Below are positions 17,971-27,369 of a DNA stretch of 64,000 nucleotides, in pieces. This DNA is from Paenibacillus swuensis (GTDB taxonomy: Bacteria > Bacillota > Bacilli > Paenibacillales > DY6). Each line of letters begins with the position of its first letter. Position 1 is the first letter of the stretch. Both the position numbers and the translations under genes were made by a program. Below the pieces are notes generated by a model. That model had not been told where the DNA came from, made no database searches, and saw only the letters and a list, made by a program, of their open reading frames with translations. The stretch lies in contig NZ_CP011388.1 in the NCBI RefSeq assembly GCF_001644605.1, forward strand, positions 1,264,501 to 1,328,500, in the 5' to 3' direction.

Positions 17971-19317
17971 ATGACATCTACAAGCATCATTGAAGCGGAT
18001 ATTGTTGTAGTCGGGGGAGGTCCTGCCGGAGTGAATGCCGCCATCAGCGCGGGCCGCAGCGGGGCACGAACCGTACTTATAGAGAAATACGGATTCATCG
18101 GGGGCATGTCGACCGCAGCGCTCGTCTACCCTTGGATGACGTTCCATACCGTTAACGGAAAGCAAGTCATTAAAGGGCTGGCGCAAGAGATCATTGACCG
18201 CCTTGCGGCGATGAACGCATCCCCGGGCCATGTGCGAGATACGGTCGGATTCGTGAACACCATTACGCCTTATCACCCGGAAGTGTACAAAGTATTGGCT
18301 GTCGATATGCTGAAAGAAGCAGGCGTCAAGCTGTTATTCCACAGCTTTGTTGATTCGGTAACGACATCGGACAACCGGATTGAGTCGGTGCAGCTGACCT
18401 CCAAATCCGGACGCATCGATGTGAAAGGTAAAGTGTTCATTGATACCACCGGGGACGCCGACTTGGCTTATTTATCAGGCGCACCGGTGTTGCAAGGCCG
18501 CGAAGGCGATAAGCTGACGCAGCCGATGACGATGAAATTCCGCTTGCGCGGCGTGAACCTGGATGCTGTAAAGCAATATATGATGGATCATCCGGATGAA
18601 TTTTATCACAAAACCCCTTTCTCCGAATTGAAGGAACTGCCGTTGTCCGGTGTCATGGGATATTTTAAACATTGGAAAGAAGCCGATCTCCCGATCAACC
18701 GCGATCAAGTGCTGTTCTTCATCGGACCCGAGGCGGATGAGGTGCTGGTGAATACAACGCGTGTTCAGGGACTTGACGGAACGAACGTGGAGGATTTGAC
18801 CGAGGCGGAAGAGCAAGGACGGAAGCAAGTGCTTCAGGTTGCCGCGTTTATGAAGACGCTGCCCGGTTTTGAGAAATCATCGATATCCGCAGTAGGCGCA
18901 CAGATCGGGATTCGGGAGACGCGCAGAATTCAGGGGCAATACACGTTACAAGCGGAGGATGTTGTTCAAGGACGATCATTTGAAGATGTGATTGCGCGCA
19001 GCGGGTATCCGATGGATGTTCATGATCCGAAGGAGAAAGATGTGAAAGTGGCCTGGGTTGAAGGGGACGGCGCATATGATATCCCTTACCGCTGCTTGCT
19101 GCCGCAGAATATCGAGAATTTGCTCGCTGCCGGACGGTGCATTTCAACCTCGCATGAAGCGCTGGGCACCACGCGTCTGACGCCGAGTTGCATGGCAACA
19201 GGCCAGGCCGCAGGCGCAGCCGCTGGATTATCAGTCAAGCACGGCGTGAACCCTGCCCTAGTGAACATTCAAGAGCTGCAAGAGGTGCTGACGGCCGGCG
19301 GCGCGTTACTGAACTAG
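17971..19317 (+). CDS. FAD-dependent oxidoreductase (FAD_oxidored family)
   Basis: A 448-residue flavoprotein. An N-terminal Rossmann FAD site is visible (DIVVVGGGPAGVNAAISAGRSG, then a glutamate in VLIEKYGFIGGMST), and the C-terminal GRCISTSHEALGTTRLTPSCMATGQAAG closes the FAD fold. Members are often found in polysaccharide utilisation loci, but their substrates are mostly unknown. GAAGGAG precedes the ATG. The divergent LacI gene suggests sugar-controlled expression. There is no signal peptide, so it is probably cytoplasmic. Confidence 0.87.
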   Translation: MTSTSIIEADIVVVGGGPAGVNAAISAGRSGARTVLIEKYGFIGGMSTAALVYPWMTFHTVNGKQVIKGLAQEIIDRLAAMNASPGHVRDTVGFVNTITPYHPEVYKVLAVDMLKEAGVKLLFHSFVDSVTTSDNRIESVQLTSKSGRIDVKGKVFIDTTGDADLAYLSGAPVLQGREGDKLTQPMTMKFRLRGVNLDAVKQYMMDHPDEFYHKTPFSELKELPLSGVMGYFKHWKEADLPINRDQVLFFIGPEADEVLVNTTRVQGLDGTNVEDLTEAEEQGRKQVLQVAAFMKTLPGFEKSSISAVGAQIGIRETRRIQGQYTLQAEDVVQGRSFEDVIARSGYPMDVHDPKEKDVKVAWVEGDGAYDIPYRCLLPQNIENLLAAGRCISTSHEALGTTRLTPSCMATGQAAGAAAGLSVKHGVNPALVNIQELQEVLTAGGALLN

Positions 19318-19335
19318 AAAGGGTTGAGTGTCTCT

Positions 19336-19380
19336 AAAAAAAGCCTGGACTCGTCGGTTCCCCGACTTGTCCAGGCTTTA
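19336..19380. terminator. Bidirectional intrinsic terminator between FAD oxidoreductase and phosphonate operon
   Basis: AAAGCCTGGAC and GTCCAGGCTTT form an 11-bp stem around a loop that itself can pair (CGGttccCCG). It has A-runs on the left (AAAAAAA) and TTTATATT on the right, so it can terminate from both sides. It lies between the convergent stops at 19317 and 19383 and ends the phn operon. Confidence 0.85.
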
Positions 19381-19382
19381 TA

Positions 19383-21704
19383 TTATGGTTGTACGACATT
19401 CAGATCCAAGCTGAATTGGTTACGTTCCCGGAACAGCTTGTTCTTCTCCGTGGAGTACCAGTTAACGTCCACTTTATTGCTATCCTTGTGGAAGGTTAAC
19501 ATCATTAACATACCCAATCCCCCGTTCAGGTCCATGCCCTGGGCATCCGCCAGCATCTGATGAACCCGGTTGCCGTGCACCCCTGTATCTACTCGCTTCG
19601 CAATATCCGGGTAGCCAATATGGCCGGATACGACAAGAACGACATTCTTATGACGACTGGCCACGTCATTCCAGATTTCATCGGCATTTTTCGCATCGCT
19701 GATATATTTGGATGAGGTCGCGGGCGTGTTCGCATTCGACTGCTCACCGTTCCAGTACAAGTACGAATGTGTAGTGATAATGACATTCTTGTCCGGATTC
19801 GCGGCAATCTTCTCATTCATCCATCGCAAGATGTCGGCCGTCGGTGCGAACGCGATACTGAATATCATATACTTCTTCGAGCCTGCAGTAACGTAGTAGT
19901 AAACGTTGTCCATATATCCCATTTTATAGGCGCCGCCGAAATAGGAAAGCTGCGAAAACTTGTCATACGGGAAATACTTATTATAGTTAATGGTTTCTCT
20001 GGTTAAGGACATGCGCATATCATGATTGCCCGGCATCATCATGTAGGGGACAACGCCGTCCAGAGTGTTCATGGCGTTCTGGGCAACCTGCCACTGCGTT
20101 GTACTGGTGTGTGTATCTACAATGTCCCCCAGACTCATAACTGCCTGAATGTTATATTCCTGCTTGTTCGCTTTAATCCAATTCGTCAGGTTGTAGAACG
20201 CGTTTGGATATGTCGATGCAAGGAATTGGGTATCCGGCAGGAAAACCAGACTGTGATCCCCCTTGGCTATGTTCGGTTCAATCCAATCCGCGAAGGCAGT
20301 TATGTCATTGCTATGGGACGACTTGTCCGCATAAATGCCGTTCACTGGCGCATCGAATTTCCAGCTGCCAAGGAGTCCAGCCGGGTTTACAGGTTCCGTC
20401 TGCAGGTGTGCCGCAATTTCATCCTTGCTCCGGACGGTGGACCAGACACGCACATCCGCAATGCCGCCCTTGAAGTATTGCGTATTGTTCGCACGATAAT
20501 CGCCGCCGATCTTCAACGCTTGGGCAGGAATTTCCGGCTGAAAATCCGCATTCATCCGAACAGACATCAGCTCCCCGTCCAGATAACAACGAATTTCATT
20601 GGCCGCATCATCAAACGCGAGAGCTACATGCATCCATCGATCTTGCCGCAGATCCACGCCGGTGAAGACCATATCCTGAACGACACCCGACTTCTTCCAG
20701 TACAACCTTGGTTCCCCATTCGCTGTTACCTCGAAATTCACAAAGGCCATATCATAGTTGTAATAACCCATGTCCATGAAGTTGCCCGCAATAACGCCGC
20801 CGCGATTCCCTTGCAGATCCTTCGGTAGTTTCACGCGGGCTTCGAACGTTCTTGGCGTCGACGATAACCTGTTCTTCGCGGCATATTGCACCGAGCTGTT
20901 TGCGAAGCTCGCACCGGACGGCGGATACGGATACGTAAGGAAGCCCTCCGCTGTCAAGTTCACAGGATTCGTTCTTGCCATGTCCATGAACGTCGTTGTC
21001 GGGTATATGCCCGCGGCATCCGATAACCGCCACGCATGGGACAACCCCGATTCACTTCCTGTAATGTCCGCCGCAGCATACTGGGCAATCTCCGCTGGCG
21101 TACGCAGATCGTCCCATGTACGAATTTCGGCGATTTGTCCGTTCAGCCACATGGACTTCCGATAATCGGTTCCCACGAGCATCGGAAGCGTGGAAGGCGT
21201 CTGTTCAGGAGCAATGGTTGTATATCCCGTGCGTTCAAACACCTTGACACCGTTCTTGTAGAAGAGGATGGCCTTATTCGTAACATCGCGCACAACCGAC
21301 AGCAGCATCCATTCGTTGGTGGCGACATCCACACCGGTGACGTACAGATTCGGCATATTACGCTTCACACCTTGGGCGTCAACATACTCTTCCCAGTAAC
21401 GTAACCGGTTATCGGAGGTCAGTTCAAGCGACCAGCTGTTCTGAGTGCCGTCCTTATAGTTACCGATAATGATCTGCCGTGTGTTTACAGCCGGCTTGAG
21501 CTTTACCCATGCTTCCACTGTCGTTGGAATCTTCTCTATGGCCTTATTCATGACAGCATAGCGCGTAGGCTGGAAGGTGACACTTTGACGCTCGGCAGCC
21601 GCATCCGGTGCCCCCATACTGAACGTTGTGGCCATCATTCCAATCCCCATCACCATTACCATCATCCATACCGTAAATCTGCTTAGCCTTTTATAAACCA
21701 ACAT
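19383..21704 (-). CDS. Secreted LamG-LamG-metallophosphoesterase
   Basis: About 773 residues. The start at 21704 has GAGGAGGGA just upstream and gives a signal peptide (basic LVYKRLSRF, then a Met-rich hydrophobic run ending near DAAAE). Two concanavalin A-like LamG domains follow (about 40-225 and 255-450; each has a WMLLSVVRD / WMHVALAFDD core and an IAEIRTWDDLRT / IADVRVWSTVRS strand). A calcineurin-like phosphoesterase domain follows, with metal motifs PDTQ, GDIVD, GNHD, THSY and SGHIG. It lies 46 bases after phnE on the same strand, before the shared terminator. Predicted extracellular glycan-binding phosphoesterase. A phosphonate-ester or teichoic-acid substrate is inference. Confidence 0.87.
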   Translation of the reverse strand: MLVYKRLSRFTVWMMVMVMGIGMMATTFSMGAPDAAAERQSVTFQPTRYAVMNKAIEKIPTTVEAWVKLKPAVNTRQIIIGNYKDGTQNSWSLELTSDNRLRYWEEYVDAQGVKRNMPNLYVTGVDVATNEWMLLSVVRDVTNKAILFYKNGVKVFERTGYTTIAPEQTPSTLPMLVGTDYRKSMWLNGQIAEIRTWDDLRTPAEIAQYAAADITGSESGLSHAWRLSDAAGIYPTTTFMDMARTNPVNLTAEGFLTYPYPPSGASFANSSVQYAAKNRLSSTPRTFEARVKLPKDLQGNRGGVIAGNFMDMGYYNYDMAFVNFEVTANGEPRLYWKKSGVVQDMVFTGVDLRQDRWMHVALAFDDAANEIRCYLDGELMSVRMNADFQPEIPAQALKIGGDYRANNTQYFKGGIADVRVWSTVRSKDEIAAHLQTEPVNPAGLLGSWKFDAPVNGIYADKSSHSNDITAFADWIEPNIAKGDHSLVFLPDTQFLASTYPNAFYNLTNWIKANKQEYNIQAVMSLGDIVDTHTSTTQWQVAQNAMNTLDGVVPYMMMPGNHDMRMSLTRETINYNKYFPYDKFSQLSYFGGAYKMGYMDNVYYYVTAGSKKYMIFSIAFAPTADILRWMNEKIAANPDKNVIITTHSYLYWNGEQSNANTPATSSKYISDAKNADEIWNDVASRHKNVVLVVSGHIGYPDIAKRVDTGVHGNRVHQMLADAQGMDLNGGLGMLMMLTFHKDSNKVDVNWYSTEKNKLFRERNQFSLDLNVVQP

Positions 21705-21750
21705 CTTTCCCTCCTCTTCAAAATAGAACAACAACTACCCGCTTCCTAAC

Positions 21751-22575
21751 TCACTCGTGAGCTCTCATCTTCTTCTTAATTCGTCCAGCCAGCAGCTCAA
21801 GCAGAATTGCAAAAGCCAAAATGAGATACGTAATGGCGCCAATCTCCCTCACATCGTAGTAGTAGGCGCTTGCCATGAACAGGTCGTAACCGATGCCTCC
21901 CGCCCCTGCCGCAGCGCCCATCGCTAAGGCAACGGCGAAGTTGATTTCGAACCGCATGAAGGTCCATGATATTAAATACGTAATTGATGAAGGCAGCACC
22001 GCTTGAAACACAATCTGGAGCCAATTTGCTCCGCTCGCCTTCAGCGGTTCAATTCCGTCCTGCCCCAGTTCTTCGAAGGCTTCGGAATAAGCCTTGACGA
22101 GATAGCTGATGGAGTGGAACGTCATGCCGATGACGGCGGCTACACTTCCGAGCCCGGCAGCAATCGCGAAGATCAACACCCACAACACCGTAGGTACGGC
22201 CCGAATGAATGCGACGACCGCCTTCACCGCGACAGACACCTTGGCATTCGACAAGTTGCTCGCAGCCAACAGCCCAAGGATCAGGGCGAACAGAGCGCCG
22301 AGCATCGTAGTTAAGAACGCAAGCCCCGCCGTAATCATCAATTGTCCTAAGGCGTCCGTGAACGTAAGGTGGCTGAATCGAGGCTGGAGGAACATCGTCT
22401 TCAGGATATCCGCGGTCTTCACAACGGCAGGAATCACTTCAATATCCTTATAATTGAATGTTGCAAAAGCCAACACCGTTAACCCAGCCCAAGCCAGTAA
22501 TGTGAGCCGGATGATCATCGCTTGCTTGTTATACGGCGGCTTCAAGGTTTCTAACCCGCGATCTTGAAGTTTCAT
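21751..22575 (-). CDS. phnE: Phosphonate ABC transporter permease (second PhnE)
   Basis: A 274-residue membrane protein with about six helices. The permease loop reads EAFEELGQDGIEPLKASGANWLQIVFQAVLPSSI, followed by the PhnE-type MRFEINFAVALAMGAAAGAGGIGYDL. AAGGTGATC precedes the ATG, 1 base after the upstream permease stop. With the first PhnE-like protein it probably forms a heterodimeric channel, an arrangement also known for other phn loci with two phnE genes. Confidence 0.9.
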   Translation of the reverse strand: MKLQDRGLETLKPPYNKQAMIIRLTLLAWAGLTVLAFATFNYKDIEVIPAVVKTADILKTMFLQPRFSHLTFTDALGQLMITAGLAFLTTMLGALFALILGLLAASNLSNAKVSVAVKAVVAFIRAVPTVLWVLIFAIAAGLGSVAAVIGMTFHSISYLVKAYSEAFEELGQDGIEPLKASGANWLQIVFQAVLPSSITYLISWTFMRFEINFAVALAMGAAAGAGGIGYDLFMASAYYYDVREIGAITYLILAFAILLELLAGRIKKKMRAHE

Positions 22576-22576
22576 A

Positions 22577-23362
22577 TTACATGATCACCTTTCGGATGTA
22601 GTTAGAAACCGTTTCAAATACCGCAATGGTGAGGACAAGGGCGATGACGATCAATGAGGCAGAATGAAAATCCAGACTTTTGTAATACAAGCTGAATAGA
22701 AATCCAATCCCCGTACCTGTGAGAATACCGATTAATGTCGCTTGACGGATATTGGTTTCCATCATAAACAGCACCCAACTGATGAGCTGCGGAATACAGG
22801 ATGGGATGACCGATTGAGCCATGATGGTGAGATAGCCGGCTCCCGTTGATTTCAATGCTTCAACTGAGCTGTTACTCATTTCATCGATCGTCTCGATAAA
22901 CGCGCGGGTGAGGAACCCGAAGGACCCGAAGAATAGCGCCAGGTACCCCGTCAACACGTTCTGACCGAATGAAATCAGCAGAATCATGGACCACGCAGCG
23001 ACATCAATGTTCCGGAAGACGGTTGCAACGGATCGGCTGATCACACTGAAGATCCCGCCACGTCCTGTCGTAATGGAGCCAGCCATCGCGAAGATCAGGG
23101 CGAATAAAGCTGCAACGGTTGTGGCTGCGACGGATACGAGAATAGTCTCGATCAAGCTGTCGATAATGTCTGGGAGCCGCTTCATCGCCTTGGCATCGGG
23201 GTAGAAATGGTCGAACACCCAGATCGCCGCTTGAGGAATAGATGTAAACCCTGTGACCACATCGAATTCTGTAATGACAATAGCAGCCGCCGTCATGACA
23301 AGCAGCAAGAGACAATAGAACAGCGTCCTCATCCGTTTACGTGCAAAATAATGATCAGACAT
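22577..23362 (-). CDS. phnE: Phosphonate ABC transporter permease (first PhnE)
   Basis: About 261 residues, six membrane helices. The frame is open upstream to 23476, but the ATG at 23362 (MSDHYFARKRMRTLF) overlaps the phnC stop codon by 8 bases and gives the normal PhnE N-terminus; the longer version has 38 Arg/Ser-rich residues unlike the family. Loop motif EALKSTGAGYLTIMAQSVIPSCIPQLISW and the following MMETNIRQATLIGILTGTGIG are typical. Confidence 0.9.
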   Translation of the reverse strand: MSDHYFARKRMRTLFYCLLLLVMTAAAIVITEFDVVTGFTSIPQAAIWVFDHFYPDAKAMKRLPDIIDSLIETILVSVAATTVAALFALIFAMAGSITTGRGGIFSVISRSVATVFRNIDVAAWSMILLISFGQNVLTGYLALFFGSFGFLTRAFIETIDEMSNSSVEALKSTGAGYLTIMAQSVIPSCIPQLISWVLFMMETNIRQATLIGILTGTGIGFLFSLYYKSLDFHSASLIVIALVLTIAVFETVSNYIRKVIM

Positions 23363-24161
23363 GAACAACCTCCCGCTCCCGCTTCGACTCAAGCTCTTCC
23401 TGGAGCTGATTCCACGCCGACCCGTAGATTGCGGACAATTGCGCCGGATCCTGAATCCCTTGAGGCGGACCGTCATACACGATACTGCCCTTATTCACAC
23501 CGAGAATCCGGTCTGAATACTTCAACGCCACATCCACCTGGTGCAAGTTGACGATAACGGTAATGCCCATCGTCGTACTAATATGGCGCAGATGTTCCAT
23601 AATAACCCTGGAGGCGTTCGGGTCCAAGGAAGCAATCGGTTCATCGCACAGCAGTATTCTCGGATTCTGTACAAGCGCGCGAGCAATGCCAACCCGCTGT
23701 TTCTGTCCGCCGCTCAGTTGATCACAACGCTTAAAGACCTGATCTTCCAGTCCAAGTCTCTTTAACGTATCGAAGGCTTGATGCTTCTCTTCGCTCGTAT
23801 ACAGCCCCAGAACCCCTTGCAGGGTCGACTTGTAACCAAGGCGTCCATGCAGAACATTATCGATCACCGTTAACCGGTCAACCAGGTTATAATGCTGGAA
23901 TACCATACCCATCTGTGTTCGCAGGTGCTTTAACTCGCGTTTATTGAATTTCAGGATGTTCGTGCCGTTAAATATAATCTCGCCGCTGCTCGCATCAATC
24001 ATCCGATTGATACAACGAAGCAGTGTTGACTTACCGGCCCCGGAGGGACCGATAATCGACACAAACTCTCCTTCATGAACTTGAAACTCAATATCGGTTA
24101 ATGCTCTTGGGTCCTTGCCATACTGCTTGGACACCTGTCTGAATTCCAATAACGTTGTCAT
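23355..24161 (-). CDS. phnC: Phosphonate ABC transporter ATPase PhnC
   Basis: A 268-residue ABC ATPase. Walker A is GPSGAGKST, the signature LSGGQKQRVGIARAL, Walker B ILLCDEPIASLD, and the H-loop His lies in VNLHQVD. The segment MIDASSGEIIFNGTNI after Walker A is typical of PhnC. It lies between phnD and two phnE genes, with AAGGGAGC before the ATG. Confidence 0.95.
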   Translation of the reverse strand: MTTLLEFRQVSKQYGKDPRALTDIEFQVHEGEFVSIIGPSGAGKSTLLRCINRMIDASSGEIIFNGTNILKFNKRELKHLRTQMGMVFQHYNLVDRLTVIDNVLHGRLGYKSTLQGVLGLYTSEEKHQAFDTLKRLGLEDQVFKRCDQLSGGQKQRVGIARALVQNPRILLCDEPIASLDPNASRVIMEHLRHISTTMGITVIVNLHQVDVALKYSDRILGVNKGSIVYDGPPQGIQDPAQLSAIYGSAWNQLQEELESKREREVVHV

Positions 24162-24194
24162 AATTGCTCCCTTGTAGTGATATCCATATGCCGG

Positions 24195-25256
24195 TTATTC
24201 CGATAGCTCCCGAATGGGATTAAAGAAACTGTCTTCCACAGTCAGGAATTGTTCGTTGCCGCTCTTCTGCTTGAACAGGCCTTTCTCTTCCGAGTCTTTC
24301 GCCAGGAAAATCTTCGAATTGTTCTTGACCTCATCCGATGTGAACGAATCCTTCAGCTTCTGAATATCCTCTTGATTTACGGTCCCTGCATTAATGACGA
24401 AGGGCTGGTTCAATACCGGTGTAGCCGAAATAACGGTAAACTCCTTGCCTTCCAAAGTGTTGAAAGGTTCAGCGGCTCCCTGTTTCACCTTATACACCGC
24501 CCCTGCCGTGTTCTCTTCCCCTGCGCTTAATTCCACATAGTTCGTGACACATGTATCGCAGAATGCCGCTATATCCGCCTTATCATTTAGCAGATTGACA
24601 GCAGAACCTTGGTGGGAACCTCCGTACAGCACATCGCTGAAGAATTTATCCTCGCCGCCAATCGTAAGATCATCCACTGTCAGGGACTTGTACTTGTCCA
24701 TCTGGGAGAAATGCTTGATGATTGCTGCTGAAGGCACTTTAAATCCGGACGTCGAGGAATTTGTGACGAAGGAGAACTTTTGGCCAACAATGGAATCGAT
24801 GGAATAGCCGTCCCCGCTCTTGTAACTCTCTTCCTCGCCCTTGCGCACGCTTAACCAGCTGTAATAGGCCGCATCGTCAACGGTCCCTGATTCCCCGCTT
24901 GCTATAACCAGAGGCTGCACATCCTTATTCTTGGCTCTCGCTTCGACATACCCTTGCGCTCCCATGTAAGCGATATCCGCGCTCCCGTTCGCAATCGCTT
25001 CAATCGCGATGGTGTAATCCGTCGTTGTCTTGTGTTCCACTTTCTTGCCTGTTGCCGCGGCAATCACTTTCCCGATCTCTTCACGGGCACCTTCCATCTC
25101 CGCACCGGATTCATTCGGGTACCAGGCCACGGTTATCGTATCTTTCGTCTGCACTTCTGCGGATGCCTTCTCCGTATTATTGGCTTGTTTGCCGCAACCC
25201 GCTGTTACTACCATGAGTGATAATGCGATAAGTCCAACCATTTTGTTCATATTCAA
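24195..25256 (-). CDS. phnD: Phosphonate-binding lipoprotein PhnD
   Basis: A 353-residue solute-binding protein. The lipobox VVTAGC lies about 20 residues in. The PhnD signature is visible as AWYPNESGAEMEGAREEIGKVI, then GSADIAYMGAQGYVEA and FVTNSSTSGFKVPSAAI. The TTG at 25256 (AGGGGG 6 bases upstream) or the ATG two codons later could be the start. It binds organophosphonate outside the membrane for PhnCE. Which phosphonate it binds cannot be told; the enzymes beside it point to C2 compounds. Confidence 0.93.
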   Translation of the reverse strand: MNMNKMVGLIALSLMVVTAGCGKQANNTEKASAEVQTKDTITVAWYPNESGAEMEGAREEIGKVIAAATGKKVEHKTTTDYTIAIEAIANGSADIAYMGAQGYVEARAKNKDVQPLVIASGESGTVDDAAYYSWLSVRKGEEESYKSGDGYSIDSIVGQKFSFVTNSSTSGFKVPSAAIIKHFSQMDKYKSLTVDDLTIGGEDKFFSDVLYGGSHQGSAVNLLNDKADIAAFCDTCVTNYVELSAGEENTAGAVYKVKQGAAEPFNTLEGKEFTVISATPVLNQPFVINAGTVNQEDIQKLKDSFTSDEVKNNSKIFLAKDSEEKGLFKQKSGNEQFLTVEDSFFNPIRELSE

Positions 25257-25281
25257 AAAAGCCCCCTAAGTTTTATTGTCA

Positions 25282-26421
25282 TTACATCAACGAAACTAAC
25301 ATTTGTTCGAGCTGTTCAGCTGTAATTTCAACAGGATTATTGTCCATTCTTCCCTTGGTGTACGAGAGCGACACCACCTTGCGAATTCCTTCATCCGTAA
25401 CCCCGTAGGAGCCTAACTGACCTGGTAACCCGTATGTTTCATATATTCTTTTGACCCAAAGACCGACCTCATCCACATCCGCAGCGCCATACGCGCTTAG
25501 CAGCTTGTCCGGTTCTATTAACGCGTCATAGTTATGTCTCATCACCGAAGCCAACGTCATGCTGGCGGCAATGCCGTGATCGATACCGTACAGCATCGTG
25601 AGCGGATACGAAATGGAATGACAAGCGGTCGTTCTCGTATTGCTGAAAGCTAACCCCGCCAGCACACTAGCTAAGGACAATTGCTCTCGTAACGCGAGCT
25701 GATCCGGCTGCTCCAGTAGTAAGGGGAGCGTGATCCGAATTCTCTCGATGGCTTGCAACGCGTATACACGGGTAATCGGGTTCGTATGGATGGACCAGTA
25801 CGCCTCGGTCGCATGGCACATGGCATCCAGCGCTGTAGCAATACTTAATCGCAGCGGCATCGTAACGGTCAGTTCCGGCAGAATCAACGCATCGCTTGCG
25901 TACAATCTTGCATCAGAGACCGAATATTTGCTGTTGCATTCCTCATCCCACACCGTTGCCCAGCAGGTGACCTCAGAGCCCGTACCCGATGTCGTGGGGA
26001 TACCGATCCACGGTGTATATGGATACTCTTCCCGATATCGTTCACTTGCGATGGCCTCCCTGACCTCAGCAACCGAATGAACCTTCATCCGTTGCAGCGC
26101 CGACAGAACTTTGGCTACATCCATTACGCTGCCGCCGCCTATGGCCACGATGAGTTGGTAGTCGAACGATGCGACCTGTCCCTTCAAGTTGTAGATATCG
26201 GCAACATTGGGATTGTAGAGAGTAACTTCCAGCTGTAAAATTTCTTTGTGACCCAGCATGTCCAGCACGGGCTGCAAGATGCCGTTCTTTTCCACTTCAC
26301 CGCCTCGCGTAAGTATCAATACACGACTTACATGGGCATAACTTTTCTGCAGCTTCTCTGCAAAACTTGCCGCGGAGGCTGCCCCGAAGGAGATGGCTAC
26401 CGGATTATGGTATTGGTTCAT
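25282..26421 (-). CDS. Iron-containing alcohol dehydrogenase in phosphonate operon
   Basis: A 379-residue group III Fe-ADH. NAD site IAIGGGSVMDVAKVL (reads VAIGGGS). Metal ligands are in DAMCHATEAYWS and HSISYPLTMLYGIDHG. Its start codon overlaps the phnX stop (ATGA), so the two are translationally coupled. Related enzymes include phosphonoacetaldehyde reductases. With phnX and without phnW, the likely reaction is 2-hydroxyethylphosphonate to phosphonoacetaldehyde, the alcohol oxidation direction; reducing the acetaldehyde released by PhnX is the alternative. Both are inference. Confidence 0.85.
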   Translation of the reverse strand: MNQYHNPVAISFGAASAASFAEKLQKSYAHVSRVLILTRGGEVEKNGILQPVLDMLGHKEILQLEVTLYNPNVADIYNLKGQVASFDYQLIVAIGGGSVMDVAKVLSALQRMKVHSVAEVREAIASERYREEYPYTPWIGIPTTSGTGSEVTCWATVWDEECNSKYSVSDARLYASDALILPELTVTMPLRLSIATALDAMCHATEAYWSIHTNPITRVYALQAIERIRITLPLLLEQPDQLALREQLSLASVLAGLAFSNTRTTACHSISYPLTMLYGIDHGIAASMTLASVMRHNYDALIEPDKLLSAYGAADVDEVGLWVKRIYETYGLPGQLGSYGVTDEGIRKVVSLSYTKGRMDNNPVEITAEQLEQMLVSLM

Positions 26422-27230
26422 GAAGTTGTACGCTCCAGTTTCGTTCGTTCAATCTCATCAATAACCGAGGGAAGCAAATGGATGGAGCCAATCACATAGT
26501 CTGCTCCCGCTTCCTCGAATGTTCTTCTGGCTTGATTCAGGCGTACCGCAAGTTCATCCTCAGGCAGGCTATACACCTCCTCCTCGGTTAGACCCAGCTC
26601 GCTGCTTCCACGAATTACCGCCACCGTCCATACGCCCGCATTCTTTCCTTCAAGAACATCGGACACTGTATCTCCCACCTTAATGACCGCACTCGGCGGG
26701 AAGATACCCAGTTCGTTCAAGTTCTGAAATATCATGTAGGGGTACGGACGGCCCGCTTTGACTTGATCCGAGGCAATCCAGTAATCGGGTGAATAGCCTT
26801 TCCGCTTAGCTTCAGGGACAATGGTCTCCATCATGCCGGACGTATAACCGGTTGTAGAACCTATTGCGATTCCTGCTTCTCGCAGTTGATTCACCGTCTC
26901 CAAAGCGCCGGGGATCGGGTCCGTGTACGTTTGAAGGGATTCCATGAGGATGGTCTCGAATCGGACATAGAGACGATCCACATCTTCCTTTACCGCTTCC
27001 TTGCCATACCTGTCTGCCCAGGCAACCTTGATTCTTTCCATCTGAAGAATCGCTTCAATGTGATCCCATTTCAGCATGCCCATGGGAATTCTCGCTTCCC
27101 GAGTTGTGATTCGTACACCCGCCTCCTCGAATACTTGAATAAATGCATGCATAGGTGCAAAACAACCGTAATCAATAACGGTTCCTGCCCAATCCAAAAT
27201 TACCGCCTTAATACGCTCTTGTTGCGTCAT
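26418..27230 (-). CDS. phnX: Phosphonoacetaldehyde hydrolase (phosphonatase)
   Basis: A 270-residue HAD enzyme. The nucleophile D13 lies in ILDWAGTVIDYG, and the Schiff-base lysine K54 in MGMLKWDHI, as in characterised phosphonatases. STTGYTSGMMETIVP and VKVGDTVSDVLEGKNAG supply motifs II and IV. It cleaves the C-P bond of phosphonoacetaldehyde to acetaldehyde and phosphate. ATG 27230 is chosen (AGGA upstream, normal N-terminus); the frame is open to 27296 but that would cross the promoter. First gene of the phn operon. Confidence 0.95.
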   Translation of the reverse strand: MTQQERIKAVILDWAGTVIDYGCFAPMHAFIQVFEEAGVRITTREARIPMGMLKWDHIEAILQMERIKVAWADRYGKEAVKEDVDRLYVRFETILMESLQTYTDPIPGALETVNQLREAGIAIGSTTGYTSGMMETIVPEAKRKGYSPDYWIASDQVKAGRPYPYMIFQNLNELGIFPPSAVIKVGDTVSDVLEGKNAGVWTVAVIRGSSELGLTEEEVYSLPEDELAVRLNQARRTFEEAGADYVIGSIHLLPSVIDEIERTKLERTTS

Positions 27231-27267
27231 CAGGATTCCTACTTTCTTGTTGGCTTTAATAGTTCCG

Positions 27268-27296
27268 ATTATAGAACGGAAATAGTGGTTGATCAA
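27268..27296 (-). promoter_or_regulatory. Sigma-A promoter of the phnX operon
   Basis: On the minus strand TTGATC (27291-27296) and TATAAT (27268-27273) are 17 bases apart, 38 bases upstream of the phnX start. It lies downstream of the DeoR gene terminator, so the phn operon has its own promoter. No clear operator was seen beyond AT-rich sequence just upstream. Confidence 0.75.
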
Positions 27297-27369
27297 TGCT
27301 TTTTGCGTTATTTTACTTATTCTTAATAATAATATACTGTTATATGCTTTTATTTACATCCAGAAAACA

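Noticed and set aside
20022-20828. 268-residue plus-strand ORF
   Set aside because: Antisense to the LamG-phosphoesterase; no domain pattern.
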